DNA from: R-RK-3 sp031399085
GTDB lineage: Bacteria > Pseudomonadota > Alphaproteobacteria > Rhizobiales > Rhodomicrobiaceae
Assembly: GCA_031399085.1 (NCBI GenBank)
Contig: JANNOQ010000048.1
Location: 62,001 to 126,000, forward strand
Direction: 5' to 3'
DNA length: 64,000 bases
Positions within the stretch are counted from its first letter, which is position 1, and every line of letters begins with the position of its first letter. The notes under the pieces were generated by a model. It had not been told where the DNA came from, searched no databases, and saw only the letters and a list, made by a program, of their open reading frames with translations. The translations under genes were made by a program, and so were the position numbers. Below, in pieces: positions 55,880 to 64,000 of the stretch.

Positions 55880-57703
55880 CTAAGCAACCTTGCCGGTCGT
55901 GCCGGTCTTCTTGCTGGGAAGCGGCTCGACCTTCTTGGCCCGCTCGTCGGCGTCCTGCGCGAACAGCTCTTCCAGCTCCTGCGACTGCCGCCGCGCATAG
56001 AGCTGCACCTTTTCCAGGTCGGTGTAATGCTTGTAATCGTCGTAGAGACGGCGCTCGTCGCTCTCCAGAAAAGTGTCTATTACCCATTTGGCCCGCGTCT
56101 CAGGCGTTCCCAACCCCTTCAGCAAGTCTTTTGTCAATTCCAGAGAGGACAAGAAGGTCTCGCGCTCGATATCTTCGATGCCCAGGTCCATCAGGCGATG
56201 CACATGCTGCCGGTTTCTGGCGCGCGCGTAGATCGGCACATGCGGGAAATGCGTGCGCACGATCTGGGCGGTGCGAACCGATGTTTCAATATCGTCGATG
56301 GCGAGCACGAAGGCCCGCGCATCCTGCGTTCGCGCCGCCTCCAGAATGCCCAGCCGGCTTGCATCGCCATAGTAGATCTTGTTGCCGAACTGGTTGACGA
56401 AATTGACCTGCTCGGCGTTGATGTCGAGCGCCGTGAACGGGGTTTGCGTCGCGCGCAGAACACGGGCGACGATCTGCCCGAAACGGCCGAACCCGGCAAT
56501 CACCACATGACCGGCGGCCTTGGGGGGCGTGTCGAATTGCGGCTCCACCTTTTCCAGCCATTTGGTGACGAACTCGTCCGCAAGCAGGAGCAGCGGCGTA
56601 ATCGCCATGGATATGGTGATTGCAACCGCAATGCCATCGGCCAGCTTCTGCTCGATCACCGTGCCCGACGCCGCCGCCGCCAGGATGACGAAGCCAAACT
56701 CACCGCCCTGCGAGAGCACGATCGCCAGCCGCCGTGCCGAACGCGAGCTCAGATCCTGCCAGAGCCCAACAAAATAGAGGATCACCACCTTGATGAGCGT
56801 AATCGTGGCGACCGCGTAAAAAATCACCAGCGGCTGCTCCACCAAAAGATCGACATTGAGCGACATGCCAACCGTCATGAAGAACAGCCCAAGCAGCAGA
56901 CCTTCGAAGGGCGCGATGTCGGCCTCGATCTGATGGCGGTACTCGGAGTCGGCCAGCAGGACGCCGGCGAGGAACGCGCCGAGCGGGGCTGAGAGGCCGA
57001 TAGACTCCATCAGATAAACCACGCCCACGATGGTCAAAAGCGCACTCGCGGTCATGGCCTCGCGCACGCCGGTTGAGGCGATGATCCGGTAGACGGGGTT
57101 CAGCACATAGCGGCCGATGAGGATAATGCCCGCAAAGACAAGCACGCCCTGAAGGCCGCTTGTCAGCGTTACGCTTGAGCCGGTGTCCTTCAGCGCCAAA
57201 AACGGTACCATGGCGATCATCGGGATGGCGGCGATATCTTGAAACAGAAGAATTGAGAATGACAGCCGCCCGTGCCGCGCTCTGAGTTCGCCCTTTTCTT
57301 CCAGCGTTTGCAGCGCGAACGCGGTCGAGGACAGCGACAACGCCAAGCCGATCAACAAGGATGCGCCAAATCCGAGGCCGCCATAAAGCGCCATCAGCGT
57401 AAAGACAACAATGGTCGCGGCGACCTGCGCGCCGCCGGCCCCGAACACAGTATTGCGCATCGCCCAAAGGCGGCGCGGGCGCAATTCCAGGCCGATGAGG
57501 AACAGGAACATCGCCACGCCCAGCTCCGCCGTATGGCGCAGCTCGTCCGCCTCGCCGAGCATCGCCCCGACGCCGATTTGGGCGATCACGATGCCCGCCA
57601 ACAAATAGCCCAACACCGATCCGATGCCGCAGCGACGGCCAAGCGGCGCGGCGACGGCCGCGGCGGCCAGAAAAACCATGAATTGTAACAGGGAGCCGTT
57701 CAT
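55880..57703 (-). CDS. Kef-type (CPA2) cation:proton antiporter
   Basis: A 607-residue membrane protein. About 12 helices of the CPA2 exchanger domain start at LLQFMVFLAAAAVAAPLGRR, and the family segment LLFQDIAAIPMIAMVPFLA is present. The cytoplasmic RCK/TrkA-N domain has the Rossmann start VVIAGFGRFGQIVARVLRAT and DINAEQVNFVNQFGNKIYYG. The C-terminus is a Lys/Glu-rich tail. KefB/KefC-like proteins exchange K+ for H+ and are often gated by ligands at the RCK domain. metH begins 33 bp downstream on the same strand, so read-through is likely. Confidence 0.93.
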   Translation of the reverse strand: MNGSLLQFMVFLAAAAVAAPLGRRCGIGSVLGYLLAGIVIAQIGVGAMLGEADELRHTAELGVAMFLFLIGLELRPRRLWAMRNTVFGAGGAQVAATIVVFTLMALYGGLGFGASLLIGLALSLSSTAFALQTLEEKGELRARHGRLSFSILLFQDIAAIPMIAMVPFLALKDTGSSVTLTSGLQGVLVFAGIILIGRYVLNPVYRIIASTGVREAMTASALLTIVGVVYLMESIGLSAPLGAFLAGVLLADSEYRHQIEADIAPFEGLLLGLFFMTVGMSLNVDLLVEQPLVIFYAVATITLIKVVILYFVGLWQDLSSRSARRLAIVLSQGGEFGFVILAAAASGTVIEQKLADGIAVAITISMAITPLLLLADEFVTKWLEKVEPQFDTPPKAAGHVVIAGFGRFGQIVARVLRATQTPFTALDINAEQVNFVNQFGNKIYYGDASRLGILEAARTQDARAFVLAIDDIETSVRTAQIVRTHFPHVPIYARARNRQHVHRLMDLGIEDIERETFLSSLELTKDLLKGLGTPETRAKWVIDTFLESDERRLYDDYKHYTDLEKVQLYARRQSQELEELFAQDADERAKKVEPLPSKKTGTTGKVA

Positions 57704-57892
57704 AAGCTGCTTCCCGAGAGATAATCATTGCCCGGTTGCGGGAAATGCGTGGATAAACTGAGATCTCCAGGAATGCGGAGATGCGGAGGTTTAATCTAGC
57801 GCGGCTGGCGCATATCAGAAAGCATCCTTACCTCCGCCACTTTATCGTTGTATGAATTTCCCATAAATGTTCCCTCAGGCCGTTGGATTTCA

Positions 57893-58450
57893 ATGTTTTT
57901 GTACAATACCAACCAGAAGCACAATGTATGCCAAATCGCATCGCGCCTGGCGCGGTTAATTGCCATGCTTGGGTTTTTGGCCCTGCCTGTTAGCGCCGAG
58001 ACGGCCTGCGTGCGCTGCACCGGTCCTGAGGCCGCCTACCGCTGCATTGCCACCGGCGACCGGCCCCTCGCCAGCGGAGCGGCCGGGTTTTTCTGCGCCT
58101 CCAAGATTGCCAGCGAGCACGCGCATGAAAGCTGCGCGGTTCAGCGCGGCGCGTCCGATTGCGTGGGTGTAGAGGTCAGCTACGCCTATGACGAGACTTC
58201 GCCCCTCGGCGCGATCGAGGAGGGCGGAAATGGCAATGACGACGGCGAACCCTCAACCCTTGGCGAATTTACCAAGGACACGGTCAGCACGTCCGCCAAG
58301 ACTGTGAAACAGGCTGGGGAAAATATCGGCGACGCCGCCAGCAAGGCGGGAAGCGCGACCGCAAACGCCATAAAAGGCGCGGGAAGCGCCATAGGAAATG
58401 CAACCAAGAAGACATTGAAGTGTCTTGGGTCTGCCTTAAACGACTGCTAA
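57893..58450 (+). CDS. Exported hypothetical protein with Cys-rich N-terminus and Ala-rich C-terminus
   Basis: A protein of about 185 residues. A hydrophobic segment (ARLIAMLGFLALPVSA) with cleavage after AETA looks like a signal peptide. The mature N-terminus has seven Cys within 80 residues (ACVRCTGPEAAYRC, FFCASK, ESCAVQ, DCVGVE), then an acidic linker and an Ala/Gly/Ser-rich helical tail (NIGDAASKAGSATANAIKGA) ending in two Cys. The composition recalls the tail of the low-complexity protein at 51090. The start is uncertain: ATG 57893, or a TTG at 57848. No family recognised. Confidence 0.55.
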   Translation: MFLYNTNQKHNVCQIASRLARLIAMLGFLALPVSAETACVRCTGPEAAYRCIATGDRPLASGAAGFFCASKIASEHAHESCAVQRGASDCVGVEVSYAYDETSPLGAIEEGGNGNDDGEPSTLGEFTKDTVSTSAKTVKQAGENIGDAASKAGSATANAIKGAGSAIGNATKKTLKCLGSALNDC

Positions 58451-58507
58451 GCGCAGTGTGAAGACGGGAACTGCCCGATCGATTCCATAGTGACAAGGAC
58501 CAACACC

Positions 58508-59971
58508 ATGCCAGCTAGGGAGACCTTGGCTGCCGGCAGGGATTCGGCAGTCCCTAGGGCGAACAGCCTCTATCGCCCTCTGACTTTAGCCCTGCTGCTG
58601 GTGACGGCCGCACTTCAAGGAGGCTGCGCCACCTCGATCCGCAACGGGCCGATCAACGCGGCGCTCGCGGAGACTTCGACCGGGGCCGGACCGGTCATCG
58701 ACACGCCCAGCGGCAATTTCGAGGACACCGTCGTCGGCCTCAGCTTTTCCGGCGGAGGTTCGCGCGCGGCGGCGTTCGCTTATGGCGTGCTGCGGGAGAT
58801 GAGCCGCACCCAGATCGCCAGCGAGAGCCAAACCTCGCCGCTCATCGACCAGGTGGATCTCGTGTCGAGCGTCTCCGGCGGCTCGGTGACCGCCGCCTAT
58901 TTCGCGTTGAAGGGGCGCGCGATCCTCGACGATTTCGAGGAGAAATTCCTCGCCAAGGACATCGAGGCGTCGCTGCGCACCTCGGTTTCGCTGCCGAATA
59001 TCGTCCGGTTGACGGGCGGAGGCGTCAATGATTCAACCGGCTTGCAAAGCTGGCTCGACGAAAACCTGTTCCGCAACGCCACCTATCGCGATGTCTTCAA
59101 ACGCGGCCGTCCCGCGCTTTGGATCAACGCCTCCGATATTTACAACCGGACGCCTTTCGTCTTCAACCAGACGACATTCGCGGCGCTCTGCAGCGACATC
59201 AGCATCTTTCCGATCTCGGAAGCCGTTGCGGCATCTGCGGCATTGCCTTTGGTTTTCGCGCCGGTTGTGATGACGAATTACGCGGATCGCTGCAAATATT
59301 CGACGCCGGACTGGGCAAGCCGCGCCCTCGCCAACGCCAATGCTCCGTCCGTGCTAAGGGCCAATGCCGAGGCGATCCAGCGCTACCGCGAGCAAAAGGA
59401 CCTTAAATATGTCAAGCTGCTCGATGGCGGTCTGACCGATAATCTTGGCCTGACGGGACTTCTGATTGAGCGTTTGGGGGCAAGAGCGCCGTTCGAGCCG
59501 ATGACCGAGCGGGAGGCGGTGAAATTGCGGCGTCTGCTCTTTGTCGTCGTCGATGCGGGCCGTCCGCCCGGTGGCGATTGGGCCAAGAACGTCAAAACCT
59601 CGGCCGGGGACCTGATTCAGGCCGTCGCCGACACCGCCGTCGATGCCAATGTGCGCAACACTTACGACACCTTCGCCGCCCAGCTCAAGAACTGGAACCG
59701 CGAATTGATCGACTGGCGGTGCAAGCTCCCACAAGACAAAGTTCAAACGCTGCTCGGCGACGGCGGCGGCGCGTGGAATTGCCGCGACGTCAGCTTTCAT
59801 GTGGTGAAGGTCACATTCGACCAGATGCCCGACCCTGCGGTGCGCGCCAAACTGGAGAGCATTCCAACGCGCTTCAAGATCGAGAAGGAGAATATCGATC
59901 TGCTGCTGGACTCGGCAGGTGCGATCCTGCGCCGCAACAGCTCGTTTCAGCGCTTCCTGACCTCGAATTGA
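58508..59971 (+). CDS. Patatin-like phospholipase, probably envelope-attached
   Basis: A 487-residue protein. The oxyanion loop is LSFSGGGSRAAAFAYG, the nucleophile region is SSVSGGSVTAAYF and the catalytic Asp is in LDGGLTDNLG, all typical of patatin-like lipid acyl hydrolases. The N-terminus has a signal-like helix (LTLALLLVTAALQGGC) whose GGC could be a lipobox, though the -3 position is Gln and so atypical. AAGGA eight bases before the ATG at 58508 sets the start; a GTG at 58490 is possible. It would attack phospholipids at the envelope. It follows the hypothetical Cys-rich gene by 57 bp. Confidence 0.88.
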   Translation: MPARETLAAGRDSAVPRANSLYRPLTLALLLVTAALQGGCATSIRNGPINAALAETSTGAGPVIDTPSGNFEDTVVGLSFSGGGSRAAAFAYGVLREMSRTQIASESQTSPLIDQVDLVSSVSGGSVTAAYFALKGRAILDDFEEKFLAKDIEASLRTSVSLPNIVRLTGGGVNDSTGLQSWLDENLFRNATYRDVFKRGRPALWINASDIYNRTPFVFNQTTFAALCSDISIFPISEAVAASAALPLVFAPVVMTNYADRCKYSTPDWASRALANANAPSVLRANAEAIQRYREQKDLKYVKLLDGGLTDNLGLTGLLIERLGARAPFEPMTEREAVKLRRLLFVVVDAGRPPGGDWAKNVKTSAGDLIQAVADTAVDANVRNTYDTFAAQLKNWNRELIDWRCKLPQDKVQTLLGDGGGAWNCRDVSFHVVKVTFDQMPDPAVRAKLESIPTRFKIEKENIDLLLDSAGAILRRNSSFQRFLTSN

Positions 59972-59992
59972 TTCCAGCCGCCGCCGCTCGCT

Positions 59993-60376
59993 TCAGGCAC
60001 AAACGCGGCCGAAGGACATGGCGCTACGCATCGCCTGGGCGCGGCGGCGCACATAGATTGGCCTCACCGTTTCCGCGCTCGCCGTGGCCGCGGACTGCGC
60101 GGCCGCATTGCGGTTCCACAACCATGCTCTAGCCTGCCGTTGCGCTTCGGCGATCTGGTCCGAAGTCATCTCGCGGGCCAGCTCGCCGCGCGACGAGAGG
60201 GCCGCTTCATGCCCCATCATCGCGGCCAGATTGAACCATTTATGCGCGGCGACGAGGTCTTGCTCGACGTCGCGGCCGGTCGAAAAGCCGATGCCGCGAT
60301 CGAACATCGCGTCCGCATCCTCCGGCTGGTGTTCCGTTTTGAGCGCTTCGTTCGCTTGTGGGCAAGGTTGGATCAT
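59993..60376 (-). CDS. Sel1-repeat-like small protein
   Basis: A 127-residue protein. The segment AMFDRGIGFSTGRDVEQDLV and HKWFNLAAMMGHEAALSSR has the form of one to two Sel1-type helical repeats, followed by EMTSDQIAEAQRQARAWL, which recurs in small Hyphomicrobiales Sel1 proteins. It lacks a signal peptide. AGGAA seven bases before the ATG supports the start. It is convergent with the patatin gene. Role unknown; Sel1 repeats mediate protein contacts. Confidence 0.72.
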   Translation of the reverse strand: MIQPCPQANEALKTEHQPEDADAMFDRGIGFSTGRDVEQDLVAAHKWFNLAAMMGHEAALSSRGELAREMTSDQIAEAQRQARAWLWNRNAAAQSAATASAETVRPIYVRRRAQAMRSAMSFGRVCA

Positions 60377-60575
60377 GGAAAGGTTCCTGGACTTAAACTC
60401 GGTGATGAACGGCGAAAACTCGATCTCTTCACAGCCAGCGATCAGCTTGCCACCTCATCGGAAAAGTTCTGTAAATCTATCCCCTTGTTTTAACGACCGA
60501 AGTTAATGAACAAATAGCGTCTGTTAATTCCACGTATGGTCATAGGACGCAGTCTGAACTTGTTACACTCATCAT

Positions 60576-61562
60576 TTAAGGTGGGCTAGGACGATTGCTG
60601 CGAATATGCGCCAGCTCCTCCCGTAGCGCACCCAGACGTGGGGAGTTGCCGTCGATGGCGGCAACGGCTTCCCGTATGTTCTCCGGCCGGGAAGAGGAAA
60701 ACAGCACAATGCCGCCGGCGTTTTGAGCGACTGCCTCCGCCAGAAGAAGGCCGGCCGCCCTCGAGCGATCGGCCGGAGCGATGCCTGTTGCCTGCTCCCA
60801 CCGCGCACCAGCAGCTTCATTCGCGGCAACATGGTCCATCAAGGCCGGCAGGACGTATTTGATTGGCGAATGCGTCACGACTAATTCGACATGGCCGGCG
60901 GGAATGCGGGCAACATTGCAGTTGAGCGCGTCGCTGGCGAACTGCGCTACGGGAGCGATCGCTGGAAATTCGTTCAAGATCCGAAGCGTTTCATCATAAT
61001 GCGTGGCGATTCCGAAGCAGCGGATTTTGCCCGCGTCGCGTAGTCGTTCGAGAAACGCCAATATTTCCCCTCGACCAGCCTGGACGAGCGTGCATTCGTG
61101 AAGCAGTAGAATATCGAGATAGTCCGTACGCAGCATCTTAAGGCTTTGGTTCACGCTTCGAGTGAGATCGCGAAGCCGAAAAGCCCCGTGGCGGGCGGTG
61201 GCCGGCGGCGGAGATGACACAAGCGCTTTGGCCCCGGGAACGGTTGACCGCGCGACATATGCCGCCTTGCTTACGATGCGGGTCCAACGCAGCATGCTCC
61301 AAGGCATGATGCCGGCTTTACTTGCGATGATCACTCGGCTCCGGCGGCTCGACAGAACGCTGCCGACCACGGCCTCCGCCGAGCCGTTGCCGTAAAGCCG
61401 GGCCAAGTCAAAATAGCGGATGCCCGCGTCAAGGGCCGCCTCGACCAACCTTGCCGACGCGGCGTGCGTCGCCCCGCCGAACAGGTCGCCGCAGCCAAAA
61501 CCAAGACGCGGCATATCGGGAAACAGGATTTCCGACGCCTTTTCGACCGCCCGTGCCGCCAT
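60576..61562 (-). CDS. Aldo/keto reductase
   Basis: A 328-residue TIM-barrel oxidoreductase. Family segments include RLGFGCGDLFGGATHAASAR, ALDAGIRYFDLARLYGNGSA (catalytic Asp and Tyr), a Lys in VIIASKAG, DYLDILLLHECT and FGIATHYDETL. It uses NAD(P)H to reduce carbonyls or oxidises sugars such as L-galactose-type substrates in related proteins; the substrate is unknown. The ATG at 61562 is preferred over a TTG at 61622. It is divergent from the glycosyltransferase, with which it may share the intergenic promoter region. Confidence 0.85.
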   Translation of the reverse strand: MAARAVEKASEILFPDMPRLGFGCGDLFGGATHAASARLVEAALDAGIRYFDLARLYGNGSAEAVVGSVLSSRRSRVIIASKAGIMPWSMLRWTRIVSKAAYVARSTVPGAKALVSSPPPATARHGAFRLRDLTRSVNQSLKMLRTDYLDILLLHECTLVQAGRGEILAFLERLRDAGKIRCFGIATHYDETLRILNEFPAIAPVAQFASDALNCNVARIPAGHVELVVTHSPIKYVLPALMDHVAANEAAGARWEQATGIAPADRSRAAGLLLAEAVAQNAGGIVLFSSSRPENIREAVAAIDGNSPRLGALREELAHIRSNRPSPP

Positions 61563-61726
61563 GATGCTCTCTGCCAATACCCGTTCATGCTGAGCGTAAT
61601 GAAAATTTGTTGCACCGCGCAAGTTGCGGTAAAAGCCGGTTAATCGAGCTACGCAGCTGATACAGGGTTATAGCCATCCTCGAGCTCAATGCATAAGCCA
61701 CGGAGATTGAGAATGTATCGATGTGA

Positions 61727-62686
61727 TTGCCAGCCGTGAACGCTGCGCTGTTCACCGCCGTGATCATCACCGCCAAGGATGCAGCGGCGACCGCCGCACG
61801 GGCGGTCTCGTCGGCACTTGCGCAGGAACCCGTGCGTGAAGTGGTCTTCGTCGATGACGGATCGCGCGATGACACTTCAAGGGTGGCGGCATCGGTCGAC
61901 GACGGGTCCGGCCGGCTGAAGATCATTCGCATGGACCAGAATCGGGGGCCGGCGCATGGCAGGAATGTAGCGATTGATGCCTCGTCGGCACCGTTGCTGT
62001 GCATTCTGGACGCCGATGATTTCATGAGCGAGGGCCGCCTTAACCGGCTTTTGGAAAAGGGCGGGGAGGATTGGGACCTTCTGGCCGACGACATGTTGTT
62101 TACTACAGGGCCAGACGAATCCCAGGTTTTTGACAGACTGTTGCCCGACGCTTTCAAGGTGCCGTGCGAACTGACGCTTTCGGCCTTCGCGCTCGGCAAC
62201 CTTCCCCGCAAAAATCGATATCGGCGTGAGCTCGGCTTCCTTAAGCCTTTGATCCGTCGGTCGTTCCTGGACGCGCATGGCGTACGATATGACGAGCGGC
62301 TCCGGCTCGGCGAGGACCTGCTTTTGTATGCCAGCTGTCTGATCCAAGGCGCCCGGTTTCGAATCGTCGACGCTTGCGGATATCACGCGATCGAACGTCA
62401 CGAATCGATGAGTGGATCGCACCATACACACGATATCGCCGCGCTCTACCAGGCGCTGGTTGAATTCGAACAGAACGCAATCGCCGCAGGCCGATCGGTC
62501 GGCAAATTACCGGCGTATACCCGGTCGGCACGGAATAACTTGGCGCTACGCCGCGCTCTCGACGCCAAGCGCGCCGGAGGCTGGTTCGCATTCATGGCGG
62601 CGTGTGGCGAAGCGCCTTCGAGCCTTGCGTATATCGTTAGCGAACTGGTGCGTGCCAAGATCACCGTTGTTGCTAAACGGATGTAA
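61727..62686 (+). CDS. GT2 family glycosyltransferase
   Basis: A 319-residue GT-A fold enzyme. The nucleotide-sugar motif begins AVIITAKDAAATAARAVSSA and VVFVDDGSRDDTSR, and the DxD-type metal site is LCILDADDFM. An ED/RYDERLRLGEDLLLY segment marks the catalytic base region. It has no membrane domain. Substrate unknown; adjacent oxidoreductases suggest a surface or secreted glycan. The frame starts TTG at 61727; a GTG at 61736 is also possible. Confidence 0.88.
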   Translation: MPAVNAALFTAVIITAKDAAATAARAVSSALAQEPVREVVFVDDGSRDDTSRVAASVDDGSGRLKIIRMDQNRGPAHGRNVAIDASSAPLLCILDADDFMSEGRLNRLLEKGGEDWDLLADDMLFTTGPDESQVFDRLLPDAFKVPCELTLSAFALGNLPRKNRYRRELGFLKPLIRRSFLDAHGVRYDERLRLGEDLLLYASCLIQGARFRIVDACGYHAIERHESMSGSHHTHDIAALYQALVEFEQNAIAAGRSVGKLPAYTRSARNNLALRRALDAKRAGGWFAFMAACGEAPSSLAYIVSELVRAKITVVAKRM

Positions 62687-62690
62687 GTTG

Positions 62691-64000
62691 ATGACGCGAT
62701 TGACGGTAGCGCCAGCGTTGCGGGAGGCGATCGAAAGGGCGACGCCAGAGCGGCTTGAGGATGCGCGCGGGTTTGACGCCATCGTCGTTGGCGCCGGAGC
62801 CGCGGGCGGAATGGCGGCGATGCTGCTGACGCAAGCCGGCCTCCACGTCCTGCTCCTCGATGCCGGCTGGCGCGCGGGGTTCTGGGAAGCGCCGCTAAGG
62901 CGGTTGACCTCGAGCGTGATCGGAACCATCGCCGATCCCCGGCTCCAGACATTGCTGCCGCTACGCGTCATCAATTTCGGACGAAGGGCGCTGCGGCTCG
63001 TCGGGAAACTCCGCCAACCCGTGCAATCCAAATGCTTTGCGTGGGAAATGGCGCCCGAATCCTTCGTCGACGATCGCGACACCCCCTATGTCAACGAACC
63101 AGGCAGCCGGTTTGACTGGTTCCGGACGCGGCAAATTGGCGGGCGAATGGTGGTGCCTGGCCACGGTCGGCAATATTACCGTCTTGGCGAAAGAGACTTC
63201 TTCCCCGATGACACGCTCATGCCGCGCTGGCCGCTTACGCCTGGTGAACTGGACCGCTGGTACGAAGCGGTTGAGCGGCATCTGGGGCTGTCCGGCGCAA
63301 GCGAGAACTGTTCCTGGATCCCAGATGGTCAGATTGCGCATGTCCTCAGTCCGTCTGCGGCAGAGGCGGAGATCACCGATGCCGTAAAGCGGCGTTGGGC
63401 CGGGACGCAGCCGATCCTTAGTCGCTCCGCGCCGCCTCTTTCCTCAGTGGACGCCGCGGCTGCCACTGGCCGGCTTTTTTGCCGCCAGGGTGCGGTGGTT
63501 AGCGACTTGCAGGTTGATGCGCAGGGACGGGTACTCGGCGCAAAGTGGCGTGACTGCGCGGCGGGCACGATCCTGGGCGCGCGTGCGCCTCTCCTCTTCC
63601 TTTGCGCTTCAAGCCTTGAGACAACACGAATCCTGCTTTCATCGGGATCAGCCGCAAGCCCTGATGGACTTGGAGCTGCCTCGGGCGCGCTGGGACGATA
63701 TTTGATGGACCACGTGATCGTTTCTGGGGACGGCGAGGGCAGGGCGCTGCCAGGCGAGCCGGTGCCGGCAGAGCCGGGACGGTGTATTTACCTGCCGCGA
63801 TTCGACCTCCGCGACGGGGATGAAACCGAGGCAAGCGGAGGGCGGGGCTATGGCGTGCAGTTCTATCGCTGGTCGACGGGGCGAGGGAAATCCTATTTCA
63901 ATGCAGTCTCTTTTGCGGAAATGACGCCCCGTGCCGAAAATCGCGTCGTGCTCGATCCACATCGCAAGGATGCGTTCGGCCTGCCAGTGCTGCGCATTTC
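62691..64000 (+). CDS. GMC-type flavin oxidoreductase (3' truncated by window end)
   Basis: An open frame from the ATG at 62691 to the window end, about 436 residues visible with no stop. FAD binding is shown by DAIVVGAGAAGGMAAMLLTQ; further features of the choline-dehydrogenase-like GMC family are VVPGHGRQYYRLGERDF, FLCASSLETTRILLSS and LGRYLMDHVIVSG. Members oxidise alcohols, sugars or polyols, sometimes on a nascent glycan. It starts 4 bp after the glycosyltransferase stop, so it is in the same operon. The C-terminal His/Asn active site would lie beyond the window. Confidence 0.85.
   Translation, partial: MTRLTVAPALREAIERATPERLEDARGFDAIVVGAGAAGGMAAMLLTQAGLHVLLLDAGWRAGFWEAPLRRLTSSVIGTIADPRLQTLLPLRVINFGRRALRLVGKLRQPVQSKCFAWEMAPESFVDDRDTPYVNEPGSRFDWFRTRQIGGRMVVPGHGRQYYRLGERDFFPDDTLMPRWPLTPGELDRWYEAVERHLGLSGASENCSWIPDGQIAHVLSPSAAEAEITDAVKRRWAGTQPILSRSAPPLSSVDAAAATGRLFCRQGAVVSDLQVDAQGRVLGAKWRDCAAGTILGARAPLLFLCASSLETTRILLSSGSAASPDGLGAASGALGRYLMDHVIVSGDGEGRALPGEPVPAEPGRCIYLPRFDLRDGDETEASGGRGYGVQFYRWSTGRGKSYFNAVSFAEMTPRAENRVVLDPHRKDAFGLPVLRI

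Overview
The window is GC-rich chromosomal DNA from an alphaproteobacterium, almost certainly of the order Hyphomicrobiales (Rhizobiales). The evidence is a DivL-type pseudo-histidine kinase next to a tsaE-amgK fusion, alphaproteobacterial AddAB, an irr gene beside fabA-fabB-fabI, an Irr-box-controlled mbfA iron exporter, an sdhE-mfd/recG divergent pair and a Porin_2-type porin. The family cannot be settled from this sequence. No tRNA, rRNA, CRISPR array, insertion sequence or prophage was recognised. The first gene (divL) and the last gene (a GMC oxidoreductase) run off the window.

Layout. 1-11 kb (+): divL, tsaE-amgK, murU, addB, addA, trxA, covering cell-cycle signalling, tRNA modification plus cell-wall recycling, and double-strand-break repair. 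11-19 kb: pyrD, a DUF952 gene, mfd and sdhE on the minus strand, recG divergent. 19-25 kb (-): a SPOR-domain protein, glmS, glmU, a DUF2892 membrane protein and a porin with a clear intrinsic terminator. With AmgK and MurU, GlmS and GlmU mean that both de novo UDP-GlcNAc synthesis and MurNAc salvage are partly encoded here.

25-30.4 kb is the most unusual block. It holds a membrane-fusion (HlyD-like) protein without an export partner, a REC protein with a TackOD1-like zinc-ribbon region and an apparently degenerate GGDEF domain, then a divergent stand-alone receiver, an overlapping HPt protein and a single-domain globin with a C-terminal extension. Long AT-rich spacers separate them and no histidine kinase is present.

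30-47 kb: lepA; a toxin-antitoxin pair whose ParE-like toxin is frameshifted; a periplasmic M48-protease/SUMF1 fusion; nnrU; a DUF1289 gene; dps; an Irr box and mbfA; a YqhA-like protein; coaBC-dut-moeB; the fabA-fabB-fabI unsaturated fatty-acid cluster; irr itself; an SH3-like secreted protein; and a D-2-hydroxyacid dehydrogenase.

47-64 kb: an ECF sigma factor, its membrane anti-sigma factor and a secreted S8 protease in one minus-strand operon. The anti-sigma C-terminus resembles the region preceding the protease domain. Next come a large low-complexity membrane-anchored protein and a small Cys-rich secreted protein, a MetH lacking its homocysteine-binding module, a Kef-type antiporter, a patatin-like protein, a Sel1-like protein, and finally an aldo/keto reductase, a GT2 glycosyltransferase and a GMC oxidoreductase that look like the edge of a glycan or carbohydrate cluster.
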